Part shown: positions 1 to 5,392 of the stretch, piece after piece
Numbering within the stretch: position 1 is the first letter of the stretch
Layout of the letters: each line of letters starts with the position of its first letter
Assembly: GCA_903924445.1 (NCBI GenBank)
Contig: CAIYBQ010000089.1
Location: 1-9,560, forward strand
DNA from: an uncultured Armatimonadota bacterium
Lineage (GTDB): Bacteria > Armatimonadota > Armatimonadia > Armatimonadales > Armatimonadaceae
Direction of reading: 5' to 3'
Length of the DNA stretch: 9,560 nt
Program-made: the position numbers and the translations under genes
Notes under the pieces: generated by a model
Told to the model about the DNA's origin: nothing
Seen by the model: the letters and a program-made list of their open reading frames with translations, nothing else
Databases searched by the model: none

Positions 1-621
1 AAGAATGAGGCCGTAGATCGACAGATGAGGGACATCCAATGCAAATGCGTGTTCAAGTGTCCGTCGCCAGTCAGCGAGTGTTTGACGTGGCAGACCGAAC
101 ATCAGATCGATCGAGAGGTTGTGGATGCCAGCGGTACGGACAGTTTCGAGCGCCGTCGCAGCATCTTCCGGAGCATGCGTCCGGTCTATCATCCGCAACA
201 CAGATGGATTGAATGACTGCACGCCAAACGAAACCCGGTTAACACCGGCATCCCGAAGAAGGTTCCAGTCATGCAGGAGCACATCATTGGGATTGGCTTC
301 CAGCGTCACCTCGGCGTCGGGAGTGATACCAAGCGTCTCGCGAAGGGTCTGTATGATTTTGACCAGCGCGGATGTCGGAAGCTGTGTCGGTGTGCCTCCA
401 CCAAAGAAGATGGACGTCAGAGGGTTTGCGCCAGCTCCCCGGGTGATGATTTCATGGCAAATGGCATCGACGTAGCGTTGCTTCGTGCCATCCTTGTAGC
501 CCGAATAGGCATTGAAATCGCAGTAGCCGCATTTCTTCGCACAAAACGGGATGTGAATGTAGGCTGCGGCGGGTTGTTTGCGTTCAGGTTGCCAGTCCCG
601 TAGCAGCAGCTCGGAATTCAC
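1..621 (-). CDS. hemW: Heme chaperone HemW (radical SAM), C-terminus beyond window
   Basis: HemW is a cytoplasmic radical-SAM protein that binds heme and delivers it to membrane haemoproteins. It was long annotated as oxygen-independent coproporphyrinogen III oxidase. The 207 codons visible contain AYIHIPFC with the [4Fe-4S] cysteines C27, C31 and C34 (CxxxCxxC). C34 is followed by DFN, which is typical of HemW, whereas true HemN has a further cysteine there. Further motifs are the SAM-binding FFGGGTP (residues 72-78), LEANP (107-111), RVSFGVQSF and DLMFGLP. The GTG at 621-619 is the best start: it lies 4 nt after the stop of the upstream gene. It has no clear ribosome binding site, so coupling to that gene is likely. 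About half of the usual roughly 380 residues lie beyond position 1. The family assignment is seen directly; the heme-chaperone role is family knowledge. Confidence 0.93.
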   Translation of the reverse strand, partial: MNSELLLRDWQPERKQPAAAYIHIPFCAKKCGYCDFNAYSGYKDGTKQRYVDAICHEIITRGAGANPLTSIFFGGGTPTQLPTSALVKIIQTLRETLGITPDAEVTLEANPNDVLLHDWNLLRDAGVNRVSFGVQSFNPSVLRMIDRTHAPEDAATALETVRTAGIHNLSIDLMFGLPRQTLADWRRTLEHAFALDVPHLSIYGLIL

Positions 622-625
622 GTCG

Positions 626-1501
626 CTAAATGCGTGCGAGGAGCTCGGCTTTTTTGAGCTCGTATTCTTCGGCAGTGATGGCACCGGAGTGCATTAAGGC
701 GTGCAGGGATGCTAGCTTTTCGATGCAGTCCTCGACAGGATCCACTACGGGTGCCGGTGGTGCGTTCGGTGGAACCGGGATTGTCGATGTTGAAGCAGTA
801 TCAGGCGAAACGACGGGCTGCTTGCCTCTGAAGTCGCTGATCTTGAGGTGGAGTGTCTTCGCGAATGACTCGGAGAGGGCCTGAATGCTAGGCTCGGTTC
901 CGCGGCGGCAATCCTTGAAGTAGTGCTTTAGCGTTTCGCCGGCAGCCCATGCGACAGCAGCGGTGATTGGTGCCTGAATGGCAACGGACACAAGGTAACC
1001 AGCACCTGGAATAAACTTCGCGAGCTTTGAACCGGCATACGCGGCACCAAAAGCTCCACCGAGCACAGTTGCGGTTGTCGTTGCGATCGCAAAGCCCATT
1101 TGCCGGGCGCGCTTGGCAGACACGAGAACCTGATAGACACCGGAGAGCTCCGTGGCCATTTTGGAAAATGTTGCAGTCACGGCAGCGATGTCAAGGCCAA
1201 ATGGCAAGAGGTTGGCAGCCGCACTGATAGCGGTGTAGGTCAGGATGATGCCATTTGCACGGCGATCAATTTCATCCCAATCTGGTTCCATTGGCATCAT
1301 GGTCTCATCCCTCATCGGTGGCCAGTCACTGGTCTTCCGGCCGGGCAACACACCATCTCCCATCGTTTCAATGAGCTTGTCCTTGGCAGCATTTCCAAGG
1401 CGTTTGAGGGTGTCTGCGATCTGATCCGGTTCCATGTTGGCTCCCGCGTCCATCGTACCGCTTTCACGGCATCTGGACAGTCTACGCAAGGCGGTTTGCA
1501 T
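626..1501 (-). CDS. DUF697-like membrane protein with C-terminal SHOCT domain
   Basis: This is a hypothetical protein of 291 aa from the first ATG. Residues 84-111 and about 135-190 are rich in Ala, Gly and hydrophobics. They include NLLPFGLDIAAV and KFIPGAGYLVSVAIQAPITAA, which resemble the DUF697/YcjF membrane region. A Pro- and Thr-rich linker (about 228-256) leads to a C-terminal SHOCT domain (257-291), with IEKLASLHALMHSGAITAEEY and then KKAELL. SHOCT domains are short helical modules with a probable oligomerisation role. Two starts compete. The ATG at 1501 has AGGA 4 nt upstream. The ATG at 1435 (Met23) has GGGAG 6 nt upstream. A candidate promoter and a dyad at 1483-1520 lie upstream of Met23 but overlap Met1, and the first 22 residues look non-domain, so I favour 1435. 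The gene precedes hemW with a 4-nt gap. The cellular function is unknown. Confidence 0.8.
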   Translation of the reverse strand: MQTALRRLSRCRESGTMDAGANMEPDQIADTLKRLGNAAKDKLIETMGDGVLPGRKTSDWPPMRDETMMPMEPDWDEIDRRANGIILTYTAISAAANLLPFGLDIAAVTATFSKMATELSGVYQVLVSAKRARQMGFAIATTTATVLGGAFGAAYAGSKLAKFIPGAGYLVSVAIQAPITAAVAWAAGETLKHYFKDCRRGTEPSIQALSESFAKTLHLKISDFRGKQPVVSPDTASTSTIPVPPNAPPAPVVDPVEDCIEKLASLHALMHSGAITAEEYELKKAELLARI

Positions 1502-1508
1502 TGGTTCC
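1483..1508 (-). promoter_or_regulatory. Candidate ECF-sigma promoter for the SHOCT/hemW operon
   Basis: On the minus strand a GGAACC box (1508-1503) is followed by exactly 16 nt and then CGTAGAC (from 1486). This fits the general ECF layout of GGAAC plus a CGT-type -10. It matches the candidate promoter of the ECF sigma gene in this window, which also shares GCAA at spacer positions 4-7 and CTT at 13-15. Transcription would start near 1475, which is compatible with translation from 1435 but not from 1501. It is inferred from sequence pattern only. Confidence 0.42.
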
Positions 1509-1520
1509 TGAGATGCAAAC
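1494..1520. promoter_or_regulatory. Inverted repeat, candidate operator in divergent spacer
   Basis: GTTTGCAT (1494-1501) and ATGCAAAC (1513-1520) are perfect 8-bp inverted arms separated by 11 nt. The centre, at about 1507, falls on the candidate -35 box of the minus-strand operon and lies 33 nt upstream of the plus-strand ATG at 1540. A dyad of this size between divergent genes is what a dimeric repressor or activator would bind. No regulator gene is adjacent, so the partner is unknown. Confidence 0.45.
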
Positions 1521-1539
1521 GGAAGGTAGGATATAGACC

Positions 1540-2292
1540 ATGAATGTCACACAGGATGAGCGTGAATACTGGACCAGACATCCGGGACGACCTCCCGTGA
1601 TGCGGCAGTCTTGGCGTGATTTGCTGTTTATCCATTGGCCGGTTCCAGCGGATGTTATCCAACAGGCGCTTCCGGCCGGCATCACTGTGGACACCTTCGA
1701 TGGATTTGCTTGGGTGGCATTGGTCCCTTTTCAAATGCGAAATGTCCGGCCGGTTTGGGCTCCATGCGTGCCCGGGCTGAGCAACTTTGCCGAGTGCAAT
1801 GTGCGAACGTATGTTCACATCGATGGCAAGGCTCCCGGGGTTTGGTTTTTCAGCCTGGATGCGGCAAATGCCATCGCGTGTGCCATCGCAAGACTGACAT
1901 TTTCGCTCCCCTATTTCCACGCAAAGATGAGCGGTGTTGTGACCAACAACGAATTTCGGTACAGAACATCACGCTATAAGTCGGGCCTCGATGTAGCGCT
2001 CTCGGCATCCATTTCGGCGGGAGAGCCATTACCCGCGCTACCGGGCACGTTTGCATGGTGGGCTGCGGAGCGCTACTTGTTACACAGCATCCACAAGGGC
2101 AAGCTGCACACAGGGCAGGTCCATCACAAGCCGTATCGCCTCAGCGATGCCACCGTTGACTTTTCAAAGTTTGATGCCGAATTTCCGCTCTCGGATGTCC
2201 GGAACATCCCACCGCCTAGCGTTCTATATTCTCCCGGCGTGGATGTGGATGTGTTTGAGCTGAAGCCATTTTCACCCTTTGCACATGACTGA
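1540..2292 (+). CDS. DUF2071 (YqjF-like) family protein
   Basis: This 250-aa soluble protein has the landmarks of DUF2071/YqjF, a family of unknown function predicted to have an acetoacetate-decarboxylase-like fold. Residues 21-33 read MRQSWRDLLFIHW, followed by PVPADVIQQALPAGITVDTFDG and AWVALVPFQMRNVRP. Next come the conserved ECNVRTYV (85-92), GVWFFSLDA (100-108) and LPYFHA (123-128). Near the C-terminus are FAWWAAERY and VHHKPYRL. The length is normal for the family and there is no signal peptide or membrane span. The ATG is preceded by an AGGA about 8 nt upstream. The gene is transcribed away from the SHOCT/hemW operon and lies 92 nt upstream of the diiron protein gene, possibly in one transcript. 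No substrate can be named from sequence. Confidence 0.88.
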   Translation: MNVTQDEREYWTRHPGRPPVMRQSWRDLLFIHWPVPADVIQQALPAGITVDTFDGFAWVALVPFQMRNVRPVWAPCVPGLSNFAECNVRTYVHIDGKAPGVWFFSLDAANAIACAIARLTFSLPYFHAKMSGVVTNNEFRYRTSRYKSGLDVALSASISAGEPLPALPGTFAWWAAERYLLHSIHKGKLHTGQVHHKPYRLSDATVDFSKFDAEFPLSDVRNIPPPSVLYSPGVDVDVFELKPFSPFAHD

Positions 2293-2384
2293 ATCCCCCA
2301 TTCGGCTTGCGACTTTGGGACAAAAGACCCATGCCCACGATTTTGGCATCTGATACACCATTGCAACAGGAGAGATAAGCACAA

Positions 2385-3128
2385 ATGTTGCGTAAACGCG
2401 AACACGAAGAAATCAACCAACTACACGATGGAACATCGGAGCTCAGTGCAGCCGCGATGGTGGATGAGCCATCTGAGCGTCGGATGTACAAGCGTTACCG
2501 GGAGTTTTTCCGAGATGCCGACCAACACCGTACGTGGAATCTCTGGAATGACATCCCTTGGAATGAAATCCCTGAAACACCTGCATCGGAAGAGCTGATT
2601 GCCGCCGTCGAACGTCGCTACGTCGAACTCATGTTCCTCCCTGACTATTCATCCCGTGCACTGCAGTCACAGCGTTCATCACGTGGCCGCGCATGGTTTC
2701 TGACGCGCTGGGCCTACGATGAAAGTAAGCACCTCCTCGGACTCCAGGAGTGGTTGATTCTGCGTGCTGGGTACACGGATGAGATTTGCCGAAATACGTG
2801 GGAACGCGAGCTGACGGAAAATCAATGGATTCCGCCGATCGACACACCAGAAGCGGTCCTGATTGATAGCCTTGCGTGGGAATGCTACGAAATCGATGGC
2901 CTGGCAGCGATTCGGGACCTCGCGGTGACGGGCGGGGATGTCACTCTCCTTCGTCTGATTGACCACTTGCTCCTCGATGATGCAGCGCACATGTCATTCC
3001 TGCGGGATTCGATTCAGGAAGTGCGTAACTCACGCCCGGATGAAATCGCAGAGGCATTGGAAGCGGTCTGTGCAACGCTTGTCGATCCGGGGCTGGTCGC
3101 GCGACTACGTGCAGAAGTCGCCCACTAA
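2385..3128 (+). CDS. Ferritin-like diiron protein, acyl-ACP desaturase type
   Basis: This 247-aa protein is helical and soluble, with the ligand spacing of a diiron four-helix bundle. The first helix offers E81 in YVELMFLPDY, close to the EEALPTY context of plant stearoyl-ACP desaturase but shifted by one residue. The second has RWAYDESKHLLGLQEWL, giving E113 and H116 (ExxH). The third has WECYE with E166. The fourth has DDAAHMSF, giving D199 and H202 in place of the usual ExxH. The E166-to-D199 distance of 33 residues equals that of castor desaturase. It is shorter than plant enzymes (about 360 aa). Desaturase, oxygenase or other diiron oxidase activity are all possible, and the substrate is unknown. 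An AGGAGA lies about 9 nt upstream of the ATG. Confidence 0.72.
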   Translation: MLRKREHEEINQLHDGTSELSAAAMVDEPSERRMYKRYREFFRDADQHRTWNLWNDIPWNEIPETPASEELIAAVERRYVELMFLPDYSSRALQSQRSSRGRAWFLTRWAYDESKHLLGLQEWLILRAGYTDEICRNTWERELTENQWIPPIDTPEAVLIDSLAWECYEIDGLAAIRDLAVTGGDVTLLRLIDHLLLDDAAHMSFLRDSIQEVRNSRPDEIAEALEAVCATLVDPGLVARLRAEVAH

Positions 3129-3137
3129 AAACACACC

Positions 3138-3163
3138 AGGGTGCCTTAAACCCAAGGCATCCT
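3138..3163. terminator. Hairpin between convergent genes, possible shared terminator
   Basis: A 10-bp stem (3138-3147 with 3154-3163, one G-T pair) and a 6-nt loop lie between the convergent ends at 3128 and 3203. On the minus strand it is followed, after about six bases, by five T residues (3131-3127), which suits termination of the sigma operon. On the plus strand the T-rich stretch (ATTTTG) comes 8 nt later, which is less convincing. A second smaller hairpin (3178-3195, 6-bp stem) stands just after the stop of the minus-strand gene and has no T tract. Confidence 0.45.
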
Positions 3164-3202
3164 GTAGATGATTTTGTAGACCAAGAAGCTGGTCTTAGAG
3201 AA

Positions 3203-3676
3203 CTATGACTGCTCGCGCATCGCCTTCATCATGTGATTCGCGAGCTCGATTAGTTGCTCTGGTTGGACACGGGATGCGAGGACAACAGGTTGATTCCCAT
3301 AGGTGAATGCCACAGCGCAGTGGTCATTTTGACCGATTAGCGTGTAGATAGTGCACCCATCGCTACCGGACCGAACGGACCATCCCGGCGCAGCCGAAAT
3401 ATCAGCTGCTGTCGAACCCGGTAAAAACAACGAGACGGTTGTTCGCCCCTTGATGTAAATTTGCTGGCGCCCGCCTTCCGTGGAGCTAACCCGGCGATAT
3501 CCCCCAACGAATTCTGGAAGACTGAGTAAAACGTTTTTATCCGTGGACGTTCGCGCTTGATCAGAGCTTGGGATGACTTGTAGCGTTCTCGCAAGCCATC
3601 GAGAACGCAGCTCCCAACCCGCAACTGCAGCGACGATAGCCGTGCCTCCGGCAAGTGCGAATGCTGCAGGTTTCAT
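3203..3676 (-). CDS. Membrane-anchored hypothetical protein, third gene of sigma operon
   Basis: I do not recognise a firm family. The 157-aa product starts with one hydrophobic segment (residues 4-21) that may be an uncleaved anchor. A globular domain of mainly beta character follows, presumably outside the membrane. Its end, YTLIGQNDHCAVAFTYGN then QPVVLASRVQPEQLIELANHM, recalls the closing strand-helix unit of RseB/MucB-like and other anti-sigma-associated sensor domains, but this is weak. Its ATG overlaps the stop of the preceding gene (TAATG), with AGGA 8 nt upstream, so the two are translationally coupled. Position in a sigma operon suggests it helps sense or transmit an envelope signal. 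That role is inferred only. Confidence 0.75.
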   Translation of the reverse strand: MKPAAFALAGGTAIVAAVAGWELRSRWLARTLQVIPSSDQARTSTDKNVLLSLPEFVGGYRRVSSTEGGRQQIYIKGRTTVSLFLPGSTAADISAAPGWSVRSGSDGCTIYTLIGQNDHCAVAFTYGNQPVVLASRVQPEQLIELANHMMKAMREQS

Positions 3677-4092
3677 TATTTAGTCCTGATCTGATCTTGC
3701 GTTGCTAGCAAAAGTTCATTGATGTCATGTACTGCAAACACGGCATTCATGTCTCTTTTGGATGGCAACATCACCGATGGTGTCAGCTGTTGGTGGATGA
3801 TTGATAAGCCGATGCCGATCAGACATCCCAGTGCCCCGCAAACCGCGGGTGGACCATAAGCCCAGCTCGATCTACGGATTCGGTTACGAAGCCAGGCCGA
3901 TGGGTTTTCCAAAGCATATTGGGCTTTGCGGTAGACAGAGCGATAGGAGCGGAGCGATTCACGCTGGTAACTGTCCAGCTTTCGGGAAACATCATCGCTT
4001 GAATTTTCAACAATCGATTCACGACCATCGCCCACCCCGTCACGATAATGCCGGTCGTTTGCGAGGTTGATGTCTTTCAGCCGATGTCGCAT
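3676..4092 (-). CDS. Single-span membrane protein, candidate anti-sigma factor
   Basis: No known family was recognised. The 138-aa product has a charged, helical N-terminal region (1-76, rich in Arg, Ser and Asp), a single membrane span at about 79-99 (PPAVCGALGCLIGIGLSII) and a short C-terminal tail of about 39 residues. That layout, with the N-terminus in the cytoplasm by the positive-inside rule (RNRIRRSS before the span), fits a membrane-bound anti-sigma factor. The HxxxCxxC zinc motif of the common anti-sigma domain is absent. Its start overlaps the sigma gene by 16 nt, and its stop overlaps the next start, so the three proteins are probably made together. Function is inferred from context, not similarity. 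Confidence 0.78.
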   Translation of the reverse strand: MRHRLKDINLANDRHYRDGVGDGRESIVENSSDDVSRKLDSYQRESLRSYRSVYRKAQYALENPSAWLRNRIRRSSWAYGPPAVCGALGCLIGIGLSIIHQQLTPSVMLPSKRDMNAVFAVHDINELLLATQDQIRTK

Positions 4093-4727
4093 CCGTAGGA
4101 TTCCAGTGCAGCACGCATTTTGGCCCGCGCACGATGGAGCCGAGATCTTACCGTTCCAAGAGGGAGAGCAAGTACTTGCGAGATTTCATCGTAATCCAGC
4201 CCCTCAACGTCTGCAAGGAGCAAAGCGGCACGATGTTGTTCATTCAGGGAATCAAGCGCGGCCTGCATTGGCTCCGAGAGTGTCCTTTGAATAAACCCAT
4301 CTGGTGGGTCAGATGTTCCGGCAAGCTGTAAATGCTTGCCATCCAACGAAAGCAACCCCGTGTCTAGGCTGAATGCCCGACGTACCTTTGCGCGTCGTAC
4401 CAAATCGATGTGGTTGCGTGTCAACATCCGGAAAAACCAGCGGTCAAAGCCGGTACCTGAAAACTTATCGAACGCCTTGAAGGCATCGATGAGTGTCTCG
4501 GCAAGGATGTCATCTGTGTCATCCGAGTTGCCACGCGAGAGCTGGTATGCGTAGCGATGAAAGCGGTTCCAGTCCTGAGCTACCAGCTGGTCAAAGAGAG
4601 CAGCCCGAGCAGTGTCGGTCAGCGATGCAACCTGCTGGGCACGGGAGAGCCCTGAGCTCAGCACGCGAACGTTCAACGATGCACTCCACGGCTGTGGAGG
4701 TCTACGTATGATTGGAGTAATGGCCAT
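4077..4727 (-). CDS. ECF-type RNA polymerase sigma factor (sigma-70 family)
   Basis: The protein directs RNA polymerase to alternative promoters. Region 2 spans about residues 44-115. It includes the region-2.2 helix DDTDDILAETLIDAFKAFDKF (70-89) and the region-2.4 segment FDRWFFRMLTRNHIDLVRR (94-112). Region 4 spans about 153-208, with LNEQHRAALLLADVEGLDYD and the recognition helix LGTVRSRLHRARAKMRAAL. Nothing of regions 1 or 3 is present, as expected for ECF factors. The first ATG (4727) lacks a good ribosome binding site and lies only about 10 nt below the expected transcription start of the promoter at 4744-4770. A TTG at 4676 with GGAG 7 nt upstream is an alternative. The gene heads an operon with two membrane proteins that may control it. 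Confidence 0.92.
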   Translation of the reverse strand: MAITPIIRRPPQPWSASLNVRVLSSGLSRAQQVASLTDTARAALFDQLVAQDWNRFHRYAYQLSRGNSDDTDDILAETLIDAFKAFDKFSGTGFDRWFFRMLTRNHIDLVRRAKVRRAFSLDTGLLSLDGKHLQLAGTSDPPDGFIQRTLSEPMQAALDSLNEQHRAALLLADVEGLDYDEISQVLALPLGTVRSRLHRARAKMRAALESYGCDIG

Positions 4728-4743
4728 CGCATAGGTGGTACTC

Positions 4744-4770
4744 GACGTAAGAAAAGTTGCTACGGTTCAC
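4744..4770 (-). promoter_or_regulatory. Candidate ECF autoregulatory promoter of the sigma gene
   Basis: Reading the minus strand, GTGAACC (4770-4764) is followed by 16 nt and CGTCGAG (from 4747). A GAACC box with N16 and CGTC is a textbook ECF promoter layout, and many ECF genes are autoregulated. The same layout occurs upstream of the SHOCT/hemW operon. The start of transcription would fall near 4736. It is based on pattern only. Confidence 0.5.
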
Positions 4771-4788
4771 AGTTGCGTAAGAAAACTT
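4746..4788. repeat. Two direct repeats, 30-bp period, upstream of the sigma gene
   Basis: The words CGTAAGAAAAGTT (4746-4758) and CGTAAGAAAACTT (4776-4788) match at 12 of 13 positions and start exactly 30 bp apart, close to three helical turns. The proximal copy overlaps the spacer and -10 of the candidate promoter; the distal copy lies just upstream of the -35. That placement suits binding of a regulator on one DNA face, though a duplication of promoter parts would look similar. Confidence 0.5.
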
Positions 4789-4858
4789 ATATATCGTACC
4801 CGCAGCCGAAAGACCAAGCCCAGCTGCCTACCAATATCCCCGCTAACAGGGCGGCAGG

Positions 4859-4878
4859 AATCTGCCAATCGGCAGATT
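4859..4878. terminator. Perfect hairpin after the ASCH gene
   Basis: AATCTGCC (4859-4866) and GGCAGATT (4871-4878) form a perfect 8-bp stem with a 4-nt loop. The hairpin lies 3 nt beyond the stop of the minus-strand ASCH gene. There is no following T tract on either strand, so it may act as an RNA 3'-end stabiliser or a weak terminator rather than a strong intrinsic terminator. The rest of 4789-4858 shows nothing I can name. Confidence 0.4.
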
Positions 4879-4881
4879 GAT

Positions 4882-5253
4882 CTACAAAATGGGTGATTCG
4901 AATCCGTATTCTTCGACCGGGGAAAAATGGATTACTGTGACAACATCGGATGGACCAATCGGGCGGTCATAGATTCTGATGAGCAGCTCGACTAACTCAT
5001 CGGCGTCGCGGAGCTCGGGGTTCTCACGCATCAGATCCCGCGGGCTCAAATCGACAATGCGCTTAACATCGACATCATCGATGATGGCTGTACAAACCTT
5101 GATCCGCCGGCTGTAGCGCTGTCCGAGTGTGATCCAAACCAGCTGTCCGGTTTGATATTTGGATGACTTATCTCCAAGGCGGACGGTCGCGGTTTTTCGA
5201 CCTTTTCGCAAGGCATCACCGTACAACTCTGTGTAAAAATTAAGTGCAAACAC
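4882..5253 (-). CDS. ASCH-domain protein (PUA-like, probable RNA binding)
   Basis: The ASCH domain is a small beta-barrel related to the PUA fold and predicted to bind RNA. It covers nearly all of this 123-aa protein. The hallmark ALRKGRKTATVRLGD (residues 14-28) carries the GxKxxTxR signature. It is followed by GQLVWITLGQRY, a strand containing DVDVKRIVDLS, an acidic helix (ADELVELLIRIYD) and the final strand DVVTVIHFS. The start is decided by the ribosome binding site. GGGGGAGGT (5267-5259) stands 5 nt before the GTG at 5253, whereas an upstream in-frame ATG at 5277 has nothing comparable and would put that site inside the gene. No partner gene is evident, and the RNA target is unknown. Confidence 0.85.
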   Translation of the reverse strand: MFALNFYTELYGDALRKGRKTATVRLGDKSSKYQTGQLVWITLGQRYSRRIKVCTAIIDDVDVKRIVDLSPRDLMRENPELRDADELVELLIRIYDRPIGPSDVVTVIHFSPVEEYGFESPIL

Positions 5254-5282
5254 TTTACACCTCCCCCGCAGCGTCACTGTGA

Positions 5283-5340
5283 TGTGATCACAACATGCTC
5301 AACATACACTAGACTGCCAATTGTCGCCGCTGTTACAGCG
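5283..5340. promoter_or_regulatory. Divergent spacer with two short palindromes
   Basis: The spacer between the ASCH gene and the serine hydrolase gene contains two perfect palindromes: TGTGATCACA (5283-5292) and CGCTGTTACAGCG (5328-5340). The second stands about 14 nt upstream of a -10-like TAGAAT (5354-5359) for the plus-strand operon, and TTACAG within it could be a weak -35 (spacer 15). Either palindrome could be an operator. The first also occurs inside a coding region at 9450-9459, so it may be chance. Confidence 0.28.
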
Positions 5341-5392
5341 AGTGAGTTCACCTTAGAATGGGGTTACAACGTCCCACGGGGAGGCTATTTGC

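Noticed and set aside
119..603. Plus-strand open frames over the left edge
   Set aside because: They lie antisense to hemW, whose frame shows clear radical-SAM motifs, and their own translations resemble no family.
1312..1920. A 202-codon minus-strand open frame
   Set aside because: It overlaps the SHOCT gene in another frame and is antisense to DUF2071; its product has no domain-like pattern.
2331..2349. Weak inverted repeat ATGCC/GGCAT between DUF2071 and the diiron gene
   Set aside because: It has only 5-bp arms with no T tract, too weak to call a terminator.
5278..5292. CRP-like site TGTGATGTGATCACA
   Set aside because: The half-sites have a 5-nt or zero spacer instead of the 6 nt of CRP sites, and the core word also occurs inside a gene at 9450-9459.
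5347..5373. Third ECF-like promoter (GTTCACC, N17, CGTC) before the serine hydrolase
   Set aside because: The -35 matches only partly and the spacer is 17, not 16, so it is not distinguishable from chance.
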